Shown here: piece after piece, positions 1 to 8,009 of the stretch | Position numbering within the stretch: the first letter of the stretch is position 1 | Layout: the number at the start of each line of letters is the position of its first letter | NCBI GenBank assembly: GCA_934718065.1 | Contig: CAKUZR010000002.1 | Coordinates: forward strand, 162,901 to 226,900 | Direction: 5' to 3' | Length of the DNA stretch: 64,000 nucleotides | From: an uncultured Treponema sp. | GTDB taxonomy: Bacteria > Spirochaetota > Spirochaetia > Treponematales > Treponemataceae | Made by a program: the position numbers and the translations under genes | The notes under the pieces: model-generated | Told to the model about the DNA's origin: nothing | The model's input: the letters and a program-made list of their open reading frames with translations, nothing else | The model's database searches: none

Positions 1-668
1 ACAGGAATCTGGTACTTCAAAAAACCTGATGAAGCGAACCAGTAGGCCGAAAGTCCGTCATTCGTTGAGCAGACAACAACAATCTCATTGTTTTCCGTTG
101 TGTAGATATTTTTTATATCCGGGAAAGGCGTTCCGCTCGGTCCCTGCTGCCCCAGATAGTCAATTTCTTTTCCATCGCTTGAAATGCGCAGCACAATCTG
201 GCTGTAAAGCAAGCTCAAGTCTTCAGCCTGCTCGTTGCGCTCGCGTGGAACATTTCCGACCGCATAAATATATTTTCTGGAATCAACGGCAATTTTTCCT
301 GTAAGCGCAAAAGGATAGGAAATCGGCTTCCAAATTCCAGATTCCGCATCAATAATTGAAGAAAAATTCGCCTGGCTGTAAAAATCCTCGCTGTAAAAAA
401 GAGAAAGCAAATCACCGTAGGAATTAAGAGAAACAACTTTTCCGGCATCTCCGTTCACTATATAGAAAAAACCATCCCTCATATAAAGCGACGTTGAAAC
501 CGGACCGCTTTCCTTCAGCTTGAAAAGATTCAGCTGCTCCGCAAAATTCCCGTAATTCAAGGAAAAAAGCTCGTTTTCCGAAACAGAAAGAACTTTGTTA
601 GACCTTCCGCACGAAACAAGAAAAACAGAAACAATTGCGAAAAACAGAAAAACAATTTTTTTAGCCAT
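1..668 (-). CDS. Lipoprotein of unknown function (3' part cut by window edge)
   Basis: The reading frame starts with ATG at 668 and stays open to base 1, so the C-terminus lies outside the window. The N-terminus is a short positive patch, a hydrophobic stretch and a lipobox ending LVSCGRS, so the protein should be lipidated and envelope-bound. The rest, with stretches such as [14 protein letters not shown] and [14 protein letters not shown], has the rhythm of beta-propeller blades; this is inference. Its ATG overlaps the last 8 bases of secA (ATGGCTAA), so it is translationally coupled to secA. It may correspond to the spirochaetal lipoprotein family found after secA, but I could not verify this. 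Confidence 0.8.
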   Translation of the reverse strand, partial: MAKKIVFLFFAIVSVFLVSCGRSNKVLSVSENELFSLNYGNFAEQLNLFKLKESGPVSTSLYMRDGFFYIVNGDAGKVVSLNSYGDLLSLFYSEDFYSQANFSSIIDAESGIWKPISYPFALTGKIAVDSRKYIYAVGNVPRERNEQAEDLSLLYSQIVLRISSDGKEIDYLGQQGPSGTPFPDIKNIYTTENNEIVVVCSTNDGLSAYWFASSGFLKYQIP

Positions 669-3462
669 TTCTTCCACAGCAATTCTTGTATTTTTTGCCA
701 CTTCCGCATGGGCAAGGATCATTTCGCCCGATTTTCGGAGAAGAACGTCTTACAGTTATTGACTGCCCCTGAGTATGCTGAGCCGTAACGCTTCCAGCCG
801 CCTGCCGACGAGCCAACGCTCCGTTCATTGAAGAAACTGGTCTAGCCTGCTGGGTGATATTTTCCGCCTCTGAATGCTGAGCGTTCATATTGCGCTGAGC
901 CTGCATAGCAGCCCTTCTTCGAGCCTCAAGCGCATCCGGAGAAAGCTGGATTCGAACTTTGAACACGCGCGACATTACGCCGTTGCGGATTGAATCAAGC
1001 ATTTCATCGAACAGATTGAATCCGTCAATTTTATATTCTGTAAGAGGATTCTTTGAACCGTAGGAGCGGAGCCCCACCGCTTCACGCAGAGCCTCAAGAG
1101 CTTCAAGCTGGTCAAGCCATTTCTTGTCGATTATCTGAACATACTGGTAGCGGATAAAGAGATTGAAATTTTCCTTTCCGACCAAAGTTTCTTTTTCTGT
1201 AATATCGTTCTGCAACGCGGCAATTACTGCCTCCTGCGAAATATTTTCCCCAAGCGAAAGCCCGAAATAATTTGAAACATCCTCCACAAGCTGCTTGCGA
1301 ATTTCGTCTTTCTTTCCATGAGAATGCTCGTAGTCGTAGAAAAGATTCTCAACCATATCATCAGCGTTGTTCAAAACCCGCTGCGCAAGGTCTTTGTCCG
1401 CAAGGATCGAATCACGCTGCTCATAAATCACATTTCGCTGCTCGTTCAGAACATCATCGTAGTCAAGCAAATGCTTTCGGATTTCAAAGTTTCTGTCCTC
1501 AACTTTCTGCTGCGCCTTGGCAATTCCCTTGTTAAGCCACGGATGATTTATAGGCTCGCCAGGCTCCATTCCAATCCGCTGCATCATAACTTTCATCCGG
1601 TCGCCGCCGAAAAGACGCATCAAATCATCATCCATTGAAATAAAGAATTTTGAGCGGCCAGGATCGCCCTGTCGTCCGGAACGTCCGCGGAGCTGGTTGT
1701 CAATACGGCGTGACTCGTGGCGCTCTGAACCAATTACATACAAACCGCCGGCTTTCTTCACTTCCTCGTTTTCTTTCAGCCAGTTTTCCTTTTCAATTTT
1801 ATAAGCGGCCTCATACTGCTCCGGAGTCGCATTTGTTCCAGCACGTTTTCGAGCGCGGAATTCAGGATTTCCGCCAAGCTTAATATCCGTACCGCGTCCG
1901 GCCATGTTTGTCGCGATTGTAACCGCGCCTTTCGCGCCAGCCTCCGCAATAATCATCGCTTCCCTTGCGTGGTTCTTAGCGTTCAAAACTTCATGCCGGA
2001 TTCCTTTTTTTGTAAGAAGAGCAGAAAGCAGCTCTGATTTTTCAACAGAAACCGTTCCGACAATCACAGGCTGGCCTTTTGCATGAGCCTCCTGGACTTC
2101 CTTGCAGATTGCCTCCCACTTGTCCTGCTCGTTCAAATAAACCTCATCATTTTCATCAATGCGGGCAACCGGACGGTTTGTAGGAATCGCAACAACATCA
2201 AGATGATAAATTTTATTGAATTCAACAGCTTCTGTAGCAGCCGTACCAGTCATTCCGGAAAGCTTCGCGTACATTCGGAAGAAATTCTGGAAAGTGATAG
2301 TCGCAAGAGTTCTGTTTCTCTGAGCAATCTTCAGATGCTCCTTCGCCTCAATCGCCTGGTGAAGCCCGTCTCCATAACGCCGTCCCTCAAGAACGCGGCC
2401 GGTAAATTCATCAACAATCTGAACCTGACCGTCGCGCACCAAATAGTCAACATCATTATGATAAAGGACATGAGCCCTTACAGCCTGAGTAAAATAATGA
2501 ACATACTCAAAATATTCCTCGTCAACAACTTTCGCATCAGCAGGAATAAGATTGTGCTTGTGAAGAATCTCGTCGATATGCGCGATTCCCTTGTCCGTAA
2601 AAGAAATGCGCTTTGACTTTTCATCAACCTTGTAGTCGCCTTTTATCAGCTTGCGCTGCTCAGGCTCCATTTCAACTTCATCCGGATAATCATTGGTCTT
2701 CGGATCTTTTTCAACTTCCTCAAGCTCGCCGACATACTTGTCAACTTCGTGGTATTTATAAGTGTCATCCTCGCCCTGGCCCGAAATAATCAGCGGCGTT
2801 CTGGCCTCATCAATAAGAATAGAGTCGATTTCGTCAACAACACAGAAATTAAAGCCGCGCTGAACTTTCCGCTCCAGCTCAATCTGCATATTGTCGCGCA
2901 GATAGTCAAAGCCGAACTCGTTGTTCGTGCCGTAAGTAATATCGCAATTATAAGAAGCCTTTCGAGCCTCGTTGTCCATGTCGGAAAGAATAGAGCCAAC
3001 CGTCTGCCCAAGATACGCGTAAACCGGGCGCATCCAGTTCGCATCGCGCTCCGCAAGATAATCGTTCACCGTAACAACATGAACGCCTTTTCCAGTGAGC
3101 GAGTTAAGATAAACCGCCGGAACGCACATAAGCGTTTTTCCTTCACCAGTTTTCATCTCTGTAATGCGACCGGAATGAAGGACAAGCGAACCCATAATCT
3201 GCACATCGTACGCCCGCTCTCCGAGCACACGGAAAGCAGCTTCCCTGGCCAGCGCAAAGGCTTCAGGAAGAATATCATCAAGAGTCGCGCCGTTCGCAAG
3301 ACGCTCCTTAAATTCTTTAGTCTGTTTTGGAAACTCTTCCGCAGAAAGAGATTTTGCCCACTCTTCCTTCGCGTTCACAGCAGCCACAAGCGGCTTAAGC
3401 TTTTTCACGTCCCTTTCATTCTGGGAACCAAACAATACGGTTAAAACTTTATCAATAAACAT
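661..3462 (-). CDS. secA: Preprotein translocase ATPase SecA
   Basis: SecA is the cytoplasmic ATPase that drives preproteins through SecYEG. The 933-residue protein has the usual length and order: nucleotide-binding domain 1 with [10 protein letters not shown] and the DEID box, the preprotein cross-linking region, NBD2 with [14 protein letters not shown] and [20 protein letters not shown], the helical wing/scaffold, and a C-terminal zinc tail [15 protein letters not shown]. The start is supported by the family N-terminus. There is no Shine-Dalgarno sequence; a TATATT box sits 9 nt upstream of ATG, suggesting a leaderless or nearly leaderless message. It is followed with an 8-base overlap by a lipoprotein gene. 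Confidence 0.98.
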   Translation of the reverse strand: MFIDKVLTVLFGSQNERDVKKLKPLVAAVNAKEEWAKSLSAEEFPKQTKEFKERLANGATLDDILPEAFALAREAAFRVLGERAYDVQIMGSLVLHSGRITEMKTGEGKTLMCVPAVYLNSLTGKGVHVVTVNDYLAERDANWMRPVYAYLGQTVGSILSDMDNEARKASYNCDITYGTNNEFGFDYLRDNMQIELERKVQRGFNFCVVDEIDSILIDEARTPLIISGQGEDDTYKYHEVDKYVGELEEVEKDPKTNDYPDEVEMEPEQRKLIKGDYKVDEKSKRISFTDKGIAHIDEILHKHNLIPADAKVVDEEYFEYVHYFTQAVRAHVLYHNDVDYLVRDGQVQIVDEFTGRVLEGRRYGDGLHQAIEAKEHLKIAQRNRTLATITFQNFFRMYAKLSGMTGTAATEAVEFNKIYHLDVVAIPTNRPVARIDENDEVYLNEQDKWEAICKEVQEAHAKGQPVIVGTVSVEKSELLSALLTKKGIRHEVLNAKNHAREAMIIAEAGAKGAVTIATNMAGRGTDIKLGGNPEFRARKRAGTNATPEQYEAAYKIEKENWLKENEEVKKAGGLYVIGSERHESRRIDNQLRGRSGRQGDPGRSKFFISMDDDLMRLFGGDRMKVMMQRIGMEPGEPINHPWLNKGIAKAQQKVEDRNFEIRKHLLDYDDVLNEQRNVIYEQRDSILADKDLAQRVLNNADDMVENLFYDYEHSHGKKDEIRKQLVEDVSNYFGLSLGENISQEAVIAALQNDITEKETLVGKENFNLFIRYQYVQIIDKKWLDQLEALEALREAVGLRSYGSKNPLTEYKIDGFNLFDEMLDSIRNGVMSRVFKVRIQLSPDALEARRRAAMQAQRNMNAQHSEAENITQQARPVSSMNGALARRQAAGSVTAQHTQGQSITVRRSSPKIGRNDPCPCGSGKKYKNCCGRNG

Positions 3463-3471
3463 AGTACTTTA

Positions 3472-3500
3472 AATATAAAGTTTTTTGCCTGTCAAGTAAA
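3472..3500 (-). promoter_or_regulatory. Predicted sigma70 promoter of secA
   Basis: Reading the minus strand, TTTACT (3495-3500) and TATATT (3472-3477) are separated by 17 nt, and the -10 box ends 9 nt before the ATG. An overlapping TTGACA at 3490-3495 gives a worse -10. No ribosome-binding site fits in the remaining leader. Confidence 0.5.
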
Positions 3501-3618
3501 GAATTATTTTCGTTTTATAAGGGCGGACAACCGCCCTGCGTCTCAAACTCACGCCGCTAAGGCGCCGTTCCTTTTCGCCTACCCACCGTGCGGGCTCAAA
3601 CGCCGCCCGCAACGCCCG
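3501..3618. other. Intergenic region secA/lepB with GC-rich hairpin
   Basis: No gene is seen. A perfect hairpin GGGCGG-ACAA-CCGCCC lies at 3521-3536, followed by markedly G+C-rich sequence unlike its surroundings. It lies downstream of lepB and upstream of the secA promoter. There is no U-tract, so a terminator role is not clear. Confidence 0.4.
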
Positions 3619-5433
3619 CTATTTTGTCCGGATTCCGCCGATTCTTCCAGCCGGCCAGAAACGGTATACAGCAGAGCCTAAAATTCTTTTTTTGCTCACG
3701 TACTGCGGCGAAATATTTGAATAATAAAGAACAGAAAAATCGTCCGCATCTGTAACCGGCCTGAACGAAGCCTCGTAGGAATGCCGCATATCAAGGGAAT
3801 TAAAGCGGTTGTCGCCCATCATAAAATAGCAGCCGTCCGGAATGTACTGCGGGGTTCCGTCTTCAAGGCTCGCCGGAAAAACCGGCATATTCCGCTGGTC
3901 CAGAATCAAAAGGTAAAAATGAAGTTTCTGCGCCCCGGAAAGATATTCCGCAATTTTTCTGTCATTGTTAATGTCATCAGCAGAAAAACCCTTTGCATAA
4001 AGCTCCGCAGTTCTAAGGAAAACCCGGCCAGCCGCAAGCTTGACCATAATGTTCAGCCGGAAATTCGCCTCAGCGTAGTAATCGCCGCCAAAAACCGCAA
4101 GCGAATCTGAAGCAGTTTTTCCGTTTCTTGCGCCGGGATTAAAAGCCTCCCCGATTTTTCCGCCGCTTTCCCAGTCCGTCATGAATTTCTTGAACCACTC
4201 AAGATTTTCCTTCCCGGAAAGAAGTTTTCTTGTGTTTTCGTAGTAATTTGAAAAAAGCTCGTAAGTGCCAAGTGAAATTTCAGATTTTTCCACGCCAAAG
4301 TTTCCAGCCCGGCTGAAAATTTCTTCAAAGCTGCGGGAAATCGCCTGACATTCAAGAGCGGCCGCGCTCAAATCAAGATTCCGGCGCTCATCCTCAACTT
4401 CAAGCATAAGGTCGTAATTCCGCTGGCTCAAAGGAACATCCTGAACAGAGTTTTTCTTCTGGCTGTTCAAACGGCCGGCAACCGGCGCAAGATTCCAGCA
4501 CGCGAATTTTGAATCCATCGCGACCGGCTTGAATTCATCATCCGCCGCTGTCCGCGCATAAAGAGTTCCGTCCTGCATAACAAGCTGCTCGCCCGGCTCG
4601 CCGCAAATTCTTTTTACAAGCGGATCCGCCTTAGGCTCGCCGTATTCATCAACATTCAGATTCACAGTTGTAAAAGTCAGCATATAGACAATTTGGGAAA
4701 CAACCGTTCTTACTTCAGATTTCCGGTCAAATGAATAATGCGGATTCCTGAACACAATCACATCGCCGCGCCTGTATTTTTTCAGGCACGGAACGCCAAC
4801 GTCGCTCAAAGGAAATTTCGGGCCGCTCGGAGTTTTCAGCACAACAACACGGTCGCCAATCAAAAATGAAGGAACCATTGACTCGGAAGGAATCACGTAA
4901 AGCTGAAGCACAAAAATCTGGATAAGAAGAACCATAAAAACCGCCTGGACCAGCGCGTCAATCCAGTCCAGAGCCTCAAAAACTATTTTTTTTGCGGAAA
5001 ATTTTCTGGCGGCGATAATTCCGGAGCCTTTGTTTTTTTCCGCGATTTTTTTCCATTCAGGGTTAAGCTCGAAAATTCTTTTTTCCTTGAAAAAGTGCAG
5101 AACCACAAGAGAAGAAACAAAAACCACGCACCACAGGAAAACTGTAGCAACATCATACCAGTAGAAAGTTCCGTTTTTTCCAGCGCGGCGAAGCACAAAC
5201 GAAGCCAGATGCACAAACGGAATATACTGAAGAATCTTCACAGAAACGGCAACAGACTCATACTGCTCCAGCCGGATTGTTTTGTTCAGAAGAAAATAAA
5301 AAATAAGCGCTGAACCTGCAAGGCTTACAGGAAATGCAAGAAGAGAAATATCAAATGAAAAACTTACAGAAAAAAAAGCGAATAATAACGACGCTGCAAA
5401 CACAATTACAGCAGGAATACGAATTTTGTTCAT
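3619..5433 (-). CDS. lepB: Signal peptidase I with large internal insertion
   Basis: Signal peptidase I cleaves signal peptides of exported proteins at the outer face of the inner membrane. Several hydrophobic segments precede the catalytic part (about residues 5-50, 90-115, 160-182). The nucleophile is S185 in PSESMVPSF, and the general base is K274 in PLVKRICGEPGE. The late box MMGDNRFNSLD is near residue 540. At 604 residues it is far longer than typical bacterial enzymes (about 200-350), chiefly because of about 225 residues between roughly 300 and 525 plus extra N-terminal membrane segments. It follows cheY but has its own promoter; TATAGT is only 6 nt from ATG. Confidence 0.93.
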   Translation of the reverse strand: MNKIRIPAVIVFAASLLFAFFSVSFSFDISLLAFPVSLAGSALIFYFLLNKTIRLEQYESVAVSVKILQYIPFVHLASFVLRRAGKNGTFYWYDVATVFLWCVVFVSSLVVLHFFKEKRIFELNPEWKKIAEKNKGSGIIAARKFSAKKIVFEALDWIDALVQAVFMVLLIQIFVLQLYVIPSESMVPSFLIGDRVVVLKTPSGPKFPLSDVGVPCLKKYRRGDVIVFRNPHYSFDRKSEVRTVVSQIVYMLTFTTVNLNVDEYGEPKADPLVKRICGEPGEQLVMQDGTLYARTAADDEFKPVAMDSKFACWNLAPVAGRLNSQKKNSVQDVPLSQRNYDLMLEVEDERRNLDLSAAALECQAISRSFEEIFSRAGNFGVEKSEISLGTYELFSNYYENTRKLLSGKENLEWFKKFMTDWESGGKIGEAFNPGARNGKTASDSLAVFGGDYYAEANFRLNIMVKLAAGRVFLRTAELYAKGFSADDINNDRKIAEYLSGAQKLHFYLLILDQRNMPVFPASLEDGTPQYIPDGCYFMMGDNRFNSLDMRHSYEASFRPVTDADDFSVLYYSNISPQYVSKKRILGSAVYRFWPAGRIGGIRTK

Positions 5434-5439
5434 ATTCCT

Positions 5440-5468
5440 ACTATAATCAAAAAATCAAATAAAGTAAA
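5440..5468 (-). promoter_or_regulatory. Predicted leaderless promoter of lepB
   Basis: On the minus strand TTTACT (5463-5468), a 17-nt spacer and TATAGT (5440-5445) are followed by only AGGAAT before the ATG, so the expected transcription start falls at or beside the start codon. Confidence 0.5.
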
Positions 5469-5486
5469 ACAATTTTAGTCTGCAAA

Positions 5487-5924
5487 TTAAATATGAAGGC
5501 AGGCCGCAATGCGCTCAAGAACCTTTTTTCTGTCCAAAGGCTTGATTATATAGTTTTTCGCGCCGAGCAGAAGCGACTTTTTCACAAGCTCTTCTTTTCC
5601 AAGCGCGCTGATCATAACGACCTTCGCATTCTTATCAAATGTCATAATCTGTTCCAATGCGGTAATGCCGTCCATTCTTGGCATTGTAATATCCATTGTA
5701 ACAAGATCAACATTTGGAGCAAGCTCTTTATACTTGTCAACACCTTCTTTTCCGTCGGCGGCTGTGGCAACAACTTCGTAGCCTTCACTTGTAAGAATCT
5801 GGCCCAGCTGTTTCGCAACAAACATTGAATCATCAACAATCATCACACGGAAAGCAGAACCGTCACTTTTTCGTCCGTCAGGGGCACGCTCATTAATTGA
5901 TGGAAAGTCTTGTACTGTTTTCAT
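5487..5924 (-). CDS. cheY: Chemotaxis response regulator CheY
   Basis: A receiver-domain protein that, when phosphorylated by CheA, binds the flagellar switch. The 145 residues comprise an N-terminal extension of about 25 residues and one receiver domain: acidic pair in VMIVDDSMF, phosphoacceptor D78 in TMDITMPRMDG, the switch region MISALGKEE and the lysine of IIKPLD. It has no output domain. It is last in cheA-cheW-cheX-cheY, 15 nt after cheX, with a Shine-Dalgarno-like TTTGGAG before ATG. Confidence 0.95.
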   Translation of the reverse strand: MKTVQDFPSINERAPDGRKSDGSAFRVMIVDDSMFVAKQLGQILTSEGYEVVATAADGKEGVDKYKELAPNVDLVTMDITMPRMDGITALEQIMTFDKNAKVVMISALGKEELVKKSLLLGAKNYIIKPLDRKKVLERIAACLHI

Positions 5925-5939
5925 ATTTTACTCCAAATT

Positions 5940-6425
5940 TTACGCACGTTCGCGAATAGCAACATTTACTTCAATTTTACCGTATTCGGTAATAAGAGGA
6001 ACTATAAGAGCCTCAACATTTTCAGCGCCGCCGCCAAGAGCCGCGATTTCCATCTGCTGGCCGGCGAACAATGCTGGAGGTGTAAGGTCAAACTTGAAAT
6101 TAAGCTCATGCAGTTTTGTAACCGCCTGCGCTGTAATAAGGTTTGCAAGCTCACTGATTGTGGCTTTCGCAAGCTCATTGAACGAATCAAGTTTTTCTCC
6201 GTTCATTTTGGATGCAATATTGACTGCGGTTTCCACGGTCATGTCAAAAAGAACCCGTCCTTCAACATCGCCCGCAAGACCGACAAGCGCGGCGACTCCC
6301 ATCACAGGCATTGCAGTTGACTTCAGATAAAGATTTCCTCTTTTTACTTCAGCGCCGCCAAGAACTTCCTTCAAAACTCTATAGGATGTTTCTACAAACG
6401 GATTGATATACTCGACTCTCATCAC
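5940..6425 (-). CDS. cheX: Chemotaxis phosphatase CheX
   Basis: CheX dephosphorylates CheY-P and is the usual phosphatase in spirochaetes, which lack CheZ. The 161-residue protein begins MMRVEYINPFVETSYRVL, a typical CheX start, and carries the ExxN catalytic signature in TISELANLIT together with the GDVEGRVLFDM strand. It lies 14 nt after cheW and 15 nt before cheY in the same transcription unit. Start choice follows the family; MM gives two adjacent candidate ATGs. Confidence 0.93.
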   Translation of the reverse strand: MMRVEYINPFVETSYRVLKEVLGGAEVKRGNLYLKSTAMPVMGVAALVGLAGDVEGRVLFDMTVETAVNIASKMNGEKLDSFNELAKATISELANLITAQAVTKLHELNFKFDLTPPALFAGQQMEIAALGGGAENVEALIVPLITEYGKIEVNVAIRERA

Positions 6426-6439
6426 AAACCTCCACTATT

Positions 6440-8002
6440 TTATTGTTTTGTAAATGCTGTAAGCACACCTTCTGTATGTTCAAGGAACTCTGATGAATCG
6501 TGAATAATTTCATTTTCTCCAAGAACAACAGAGCCGTTTCCTTTTAATTTTTCCGCAAAATCATTGAGCACAACTTTCTGCGCCTCCTCATCAAGCAAAG
6601 AAAGCAGATCGCGCGCAAAAACCAGATCCGCCATAGGAAGAGCATTTGTATTGCGGCAGTCATGGTACTCAAACATAATGCAGTCTTTTATCTGCTGGCT
6701 GAAAGCGTTTGCCCCGGAAGCCGTTTTCACAAGATACGGAGAAAGCCAGCCAAGCTTTGAATCCTCCGGAACAGTCAGCATAGGCGCATTTGACACGCTC
6801 AAAAGATCTATGTCCTGCGCGTAAATTCTAACTTTCGCGGAAGGATATTTCTTTGCAAGGACACAGGCAAGACAGTAGGTTTCCATTCCTTTTCCGCAGC
6901 CAGGATTCCACACAATAATCTGCTTGGCGTTGTTTTCAGGCAGAAGATTGAAAAGATTTTCCGCGTATTCGCCAGTCCACCAAGAATCCGTGCAGGTTGA
7001 CCAGAATGAGCGCAAAAATTCAGCCGCGTCAGTTTTGTTCTGAATCTGAACAGAAGAGCCGGCGCGCTCCTGAATCCATTTTTCATATCTGCTTTTTACC
7101 CAGCCTTCATTCAGCGGAGTTACAAAAAAATTTCCAAACTGACGGAGTCCCTCCACCACAAACTTGTAGTTTTCATCCGGCAAATCGCTTTTCTGCACGG
7201 CAGGTTCGTTTTCCGCATTTCCGCTTTCAGAGCCAGAAATCCCGTTTTTTTCAGGTGAAACAGAATTCTGAGCGGAAACTGAATCTCCTTCAGCGGCGGA
7301 AAGAACTTTTTCCTGCGGATGATTTTTTTCAGCCGCGGAAGCCGCAGTTTTTTCAGCGGAAGCAGAAGGCTGTTCCGGAGCCGCGGATGTTTGCGGAGCC
7401 TTTTCAATTTCCTGGTGGCTCTGGATATTTTCCGGGGCTCCATTCATCTTGCTTTCATATTTCGGCTCGTTCTCATCTTTCGACTTTGAAAAAATCCGCT
7501 CAACATCAAGAAGAATGTAAAGATGCTTGTTGTTTTCAATAACGCCGGCAATATATTTTATGTTTATGTCCGCAAAAAGCGGGTGCGAAGGCTGAATGGA
7601 ACTTTTCTGAATTCCAACAACCTTGTCGATTTTGTCAACTATAACGCCGAAAGTCTGCTCGTTGACCGTAAGAATAAGCAGGTTCTGAAGCTTCGAGCCT
7701 TCATCTTTGGAGTCACGTATATTGAAAAAAATCCGCAGGTCAAGAATCGGAATTATTTCGCCGCGGAGATTATAAACTCCAACCACAAACGGAAGCGTAT
7801 TCGGAACGTAAGTGAACTGTCCGGCCTTTGCAATTTCCTTCACGTACATGATGTCAATCGCGTAGTCCTTTCCAGAAATGGAAAAAGTCACCATCTTGAA
7901 GTCAACGATTTCCTGAACCTTGCGCTCATCCAGCGATTCCTGCTGAACAGCCGAAGCAAGATTCATATTGTCATCAGAAATTAAAATAGATTCAAGCGTC
8001 AT
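6440..8002 (-). CDS. cheW: CheW coupling protein fused to CheR-like methyltransferase domain
   Basis: Residues about 30-175 are a CheW domain (ISGKDYAIDIMYVKEI, VVGVYNLRGEIIPILDL) that couples receptors to CheA. A low-complexity Ala/Glu/Ser/Pro linker of about 100 residues follows. Residues about 285-520 resemble the CheR SAM-binding domain: NPGCGKGMETYCLA in place of the CheR AGCSTGEE loop, then IYAQDIDLLSVSNA and a late FARDLLSLLDEEAQ segment corresponding to the CheR FCRNVLIYF region. A CheW with a CheR-like tail has been described in Treponema denticola, with SAM sensing proposed; here methyltransferase activity is unproven because several CheR motifs are altered. It starts 7 nt after cheA with SD TGAGG. 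Confidence 0.9.
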   Translation of the reverse strand: MTLESILISDDNMNLASAVQQESLDERKVQEIVDFKMVTFSISGKDYAIDIMYVKEIAKAGQFTYVPNTLPFVVGVYNLRGEIIPILDLRIFFNIRDSKDEGSKLQNLLILTVNEQTFGVIVDKIDKVVGIQKSSIQPSHPLFADINIKYIAGVIENNKHLYILLDVERIFSKSKDENEPKYESKMNGAPENIQSHQEIEKAPQTSAAPEQPSASAEKTAASAAEKNHPQEKVLSAAEGDSVSAQNSVSPEKNGISGSESGNAENEPAVQKSDLPDENYKFVVEGLRQFGNFFVTPLNEGWVKSRYEKWIQERAGSSVQIQNKTDAAEFLRSFWSTCTDSWWTGEYAENLFNLLPENNAKQIIVWNPGCGKGMETYCLACVLAKKYPSAKVRIYAQDIDLLSVSNAPMLTVPEDSKLGWLSPYLVKTASGANAFSQQIKDCIMFEYHDCRNTNALPMADLVFARDLLSLLDEEAQKVVLNDFAEKLKGNGSVVLGENEIIHDSSEFLEHTEGVLTAFTKQ

Positions 8003-8009
8003 ACAAACC

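Noticed and set aside
2083..3444. Long plus-strand open frames opposite secA, such as 2749-3444
   Set aside because: They are antisense shadows of a conserved gene, with no RBS and unlikely composition.
5910..6320. Plus-strand open frame opposite cheX
   Set aside because: Shadow of cheX; no family resemblance and no SD.
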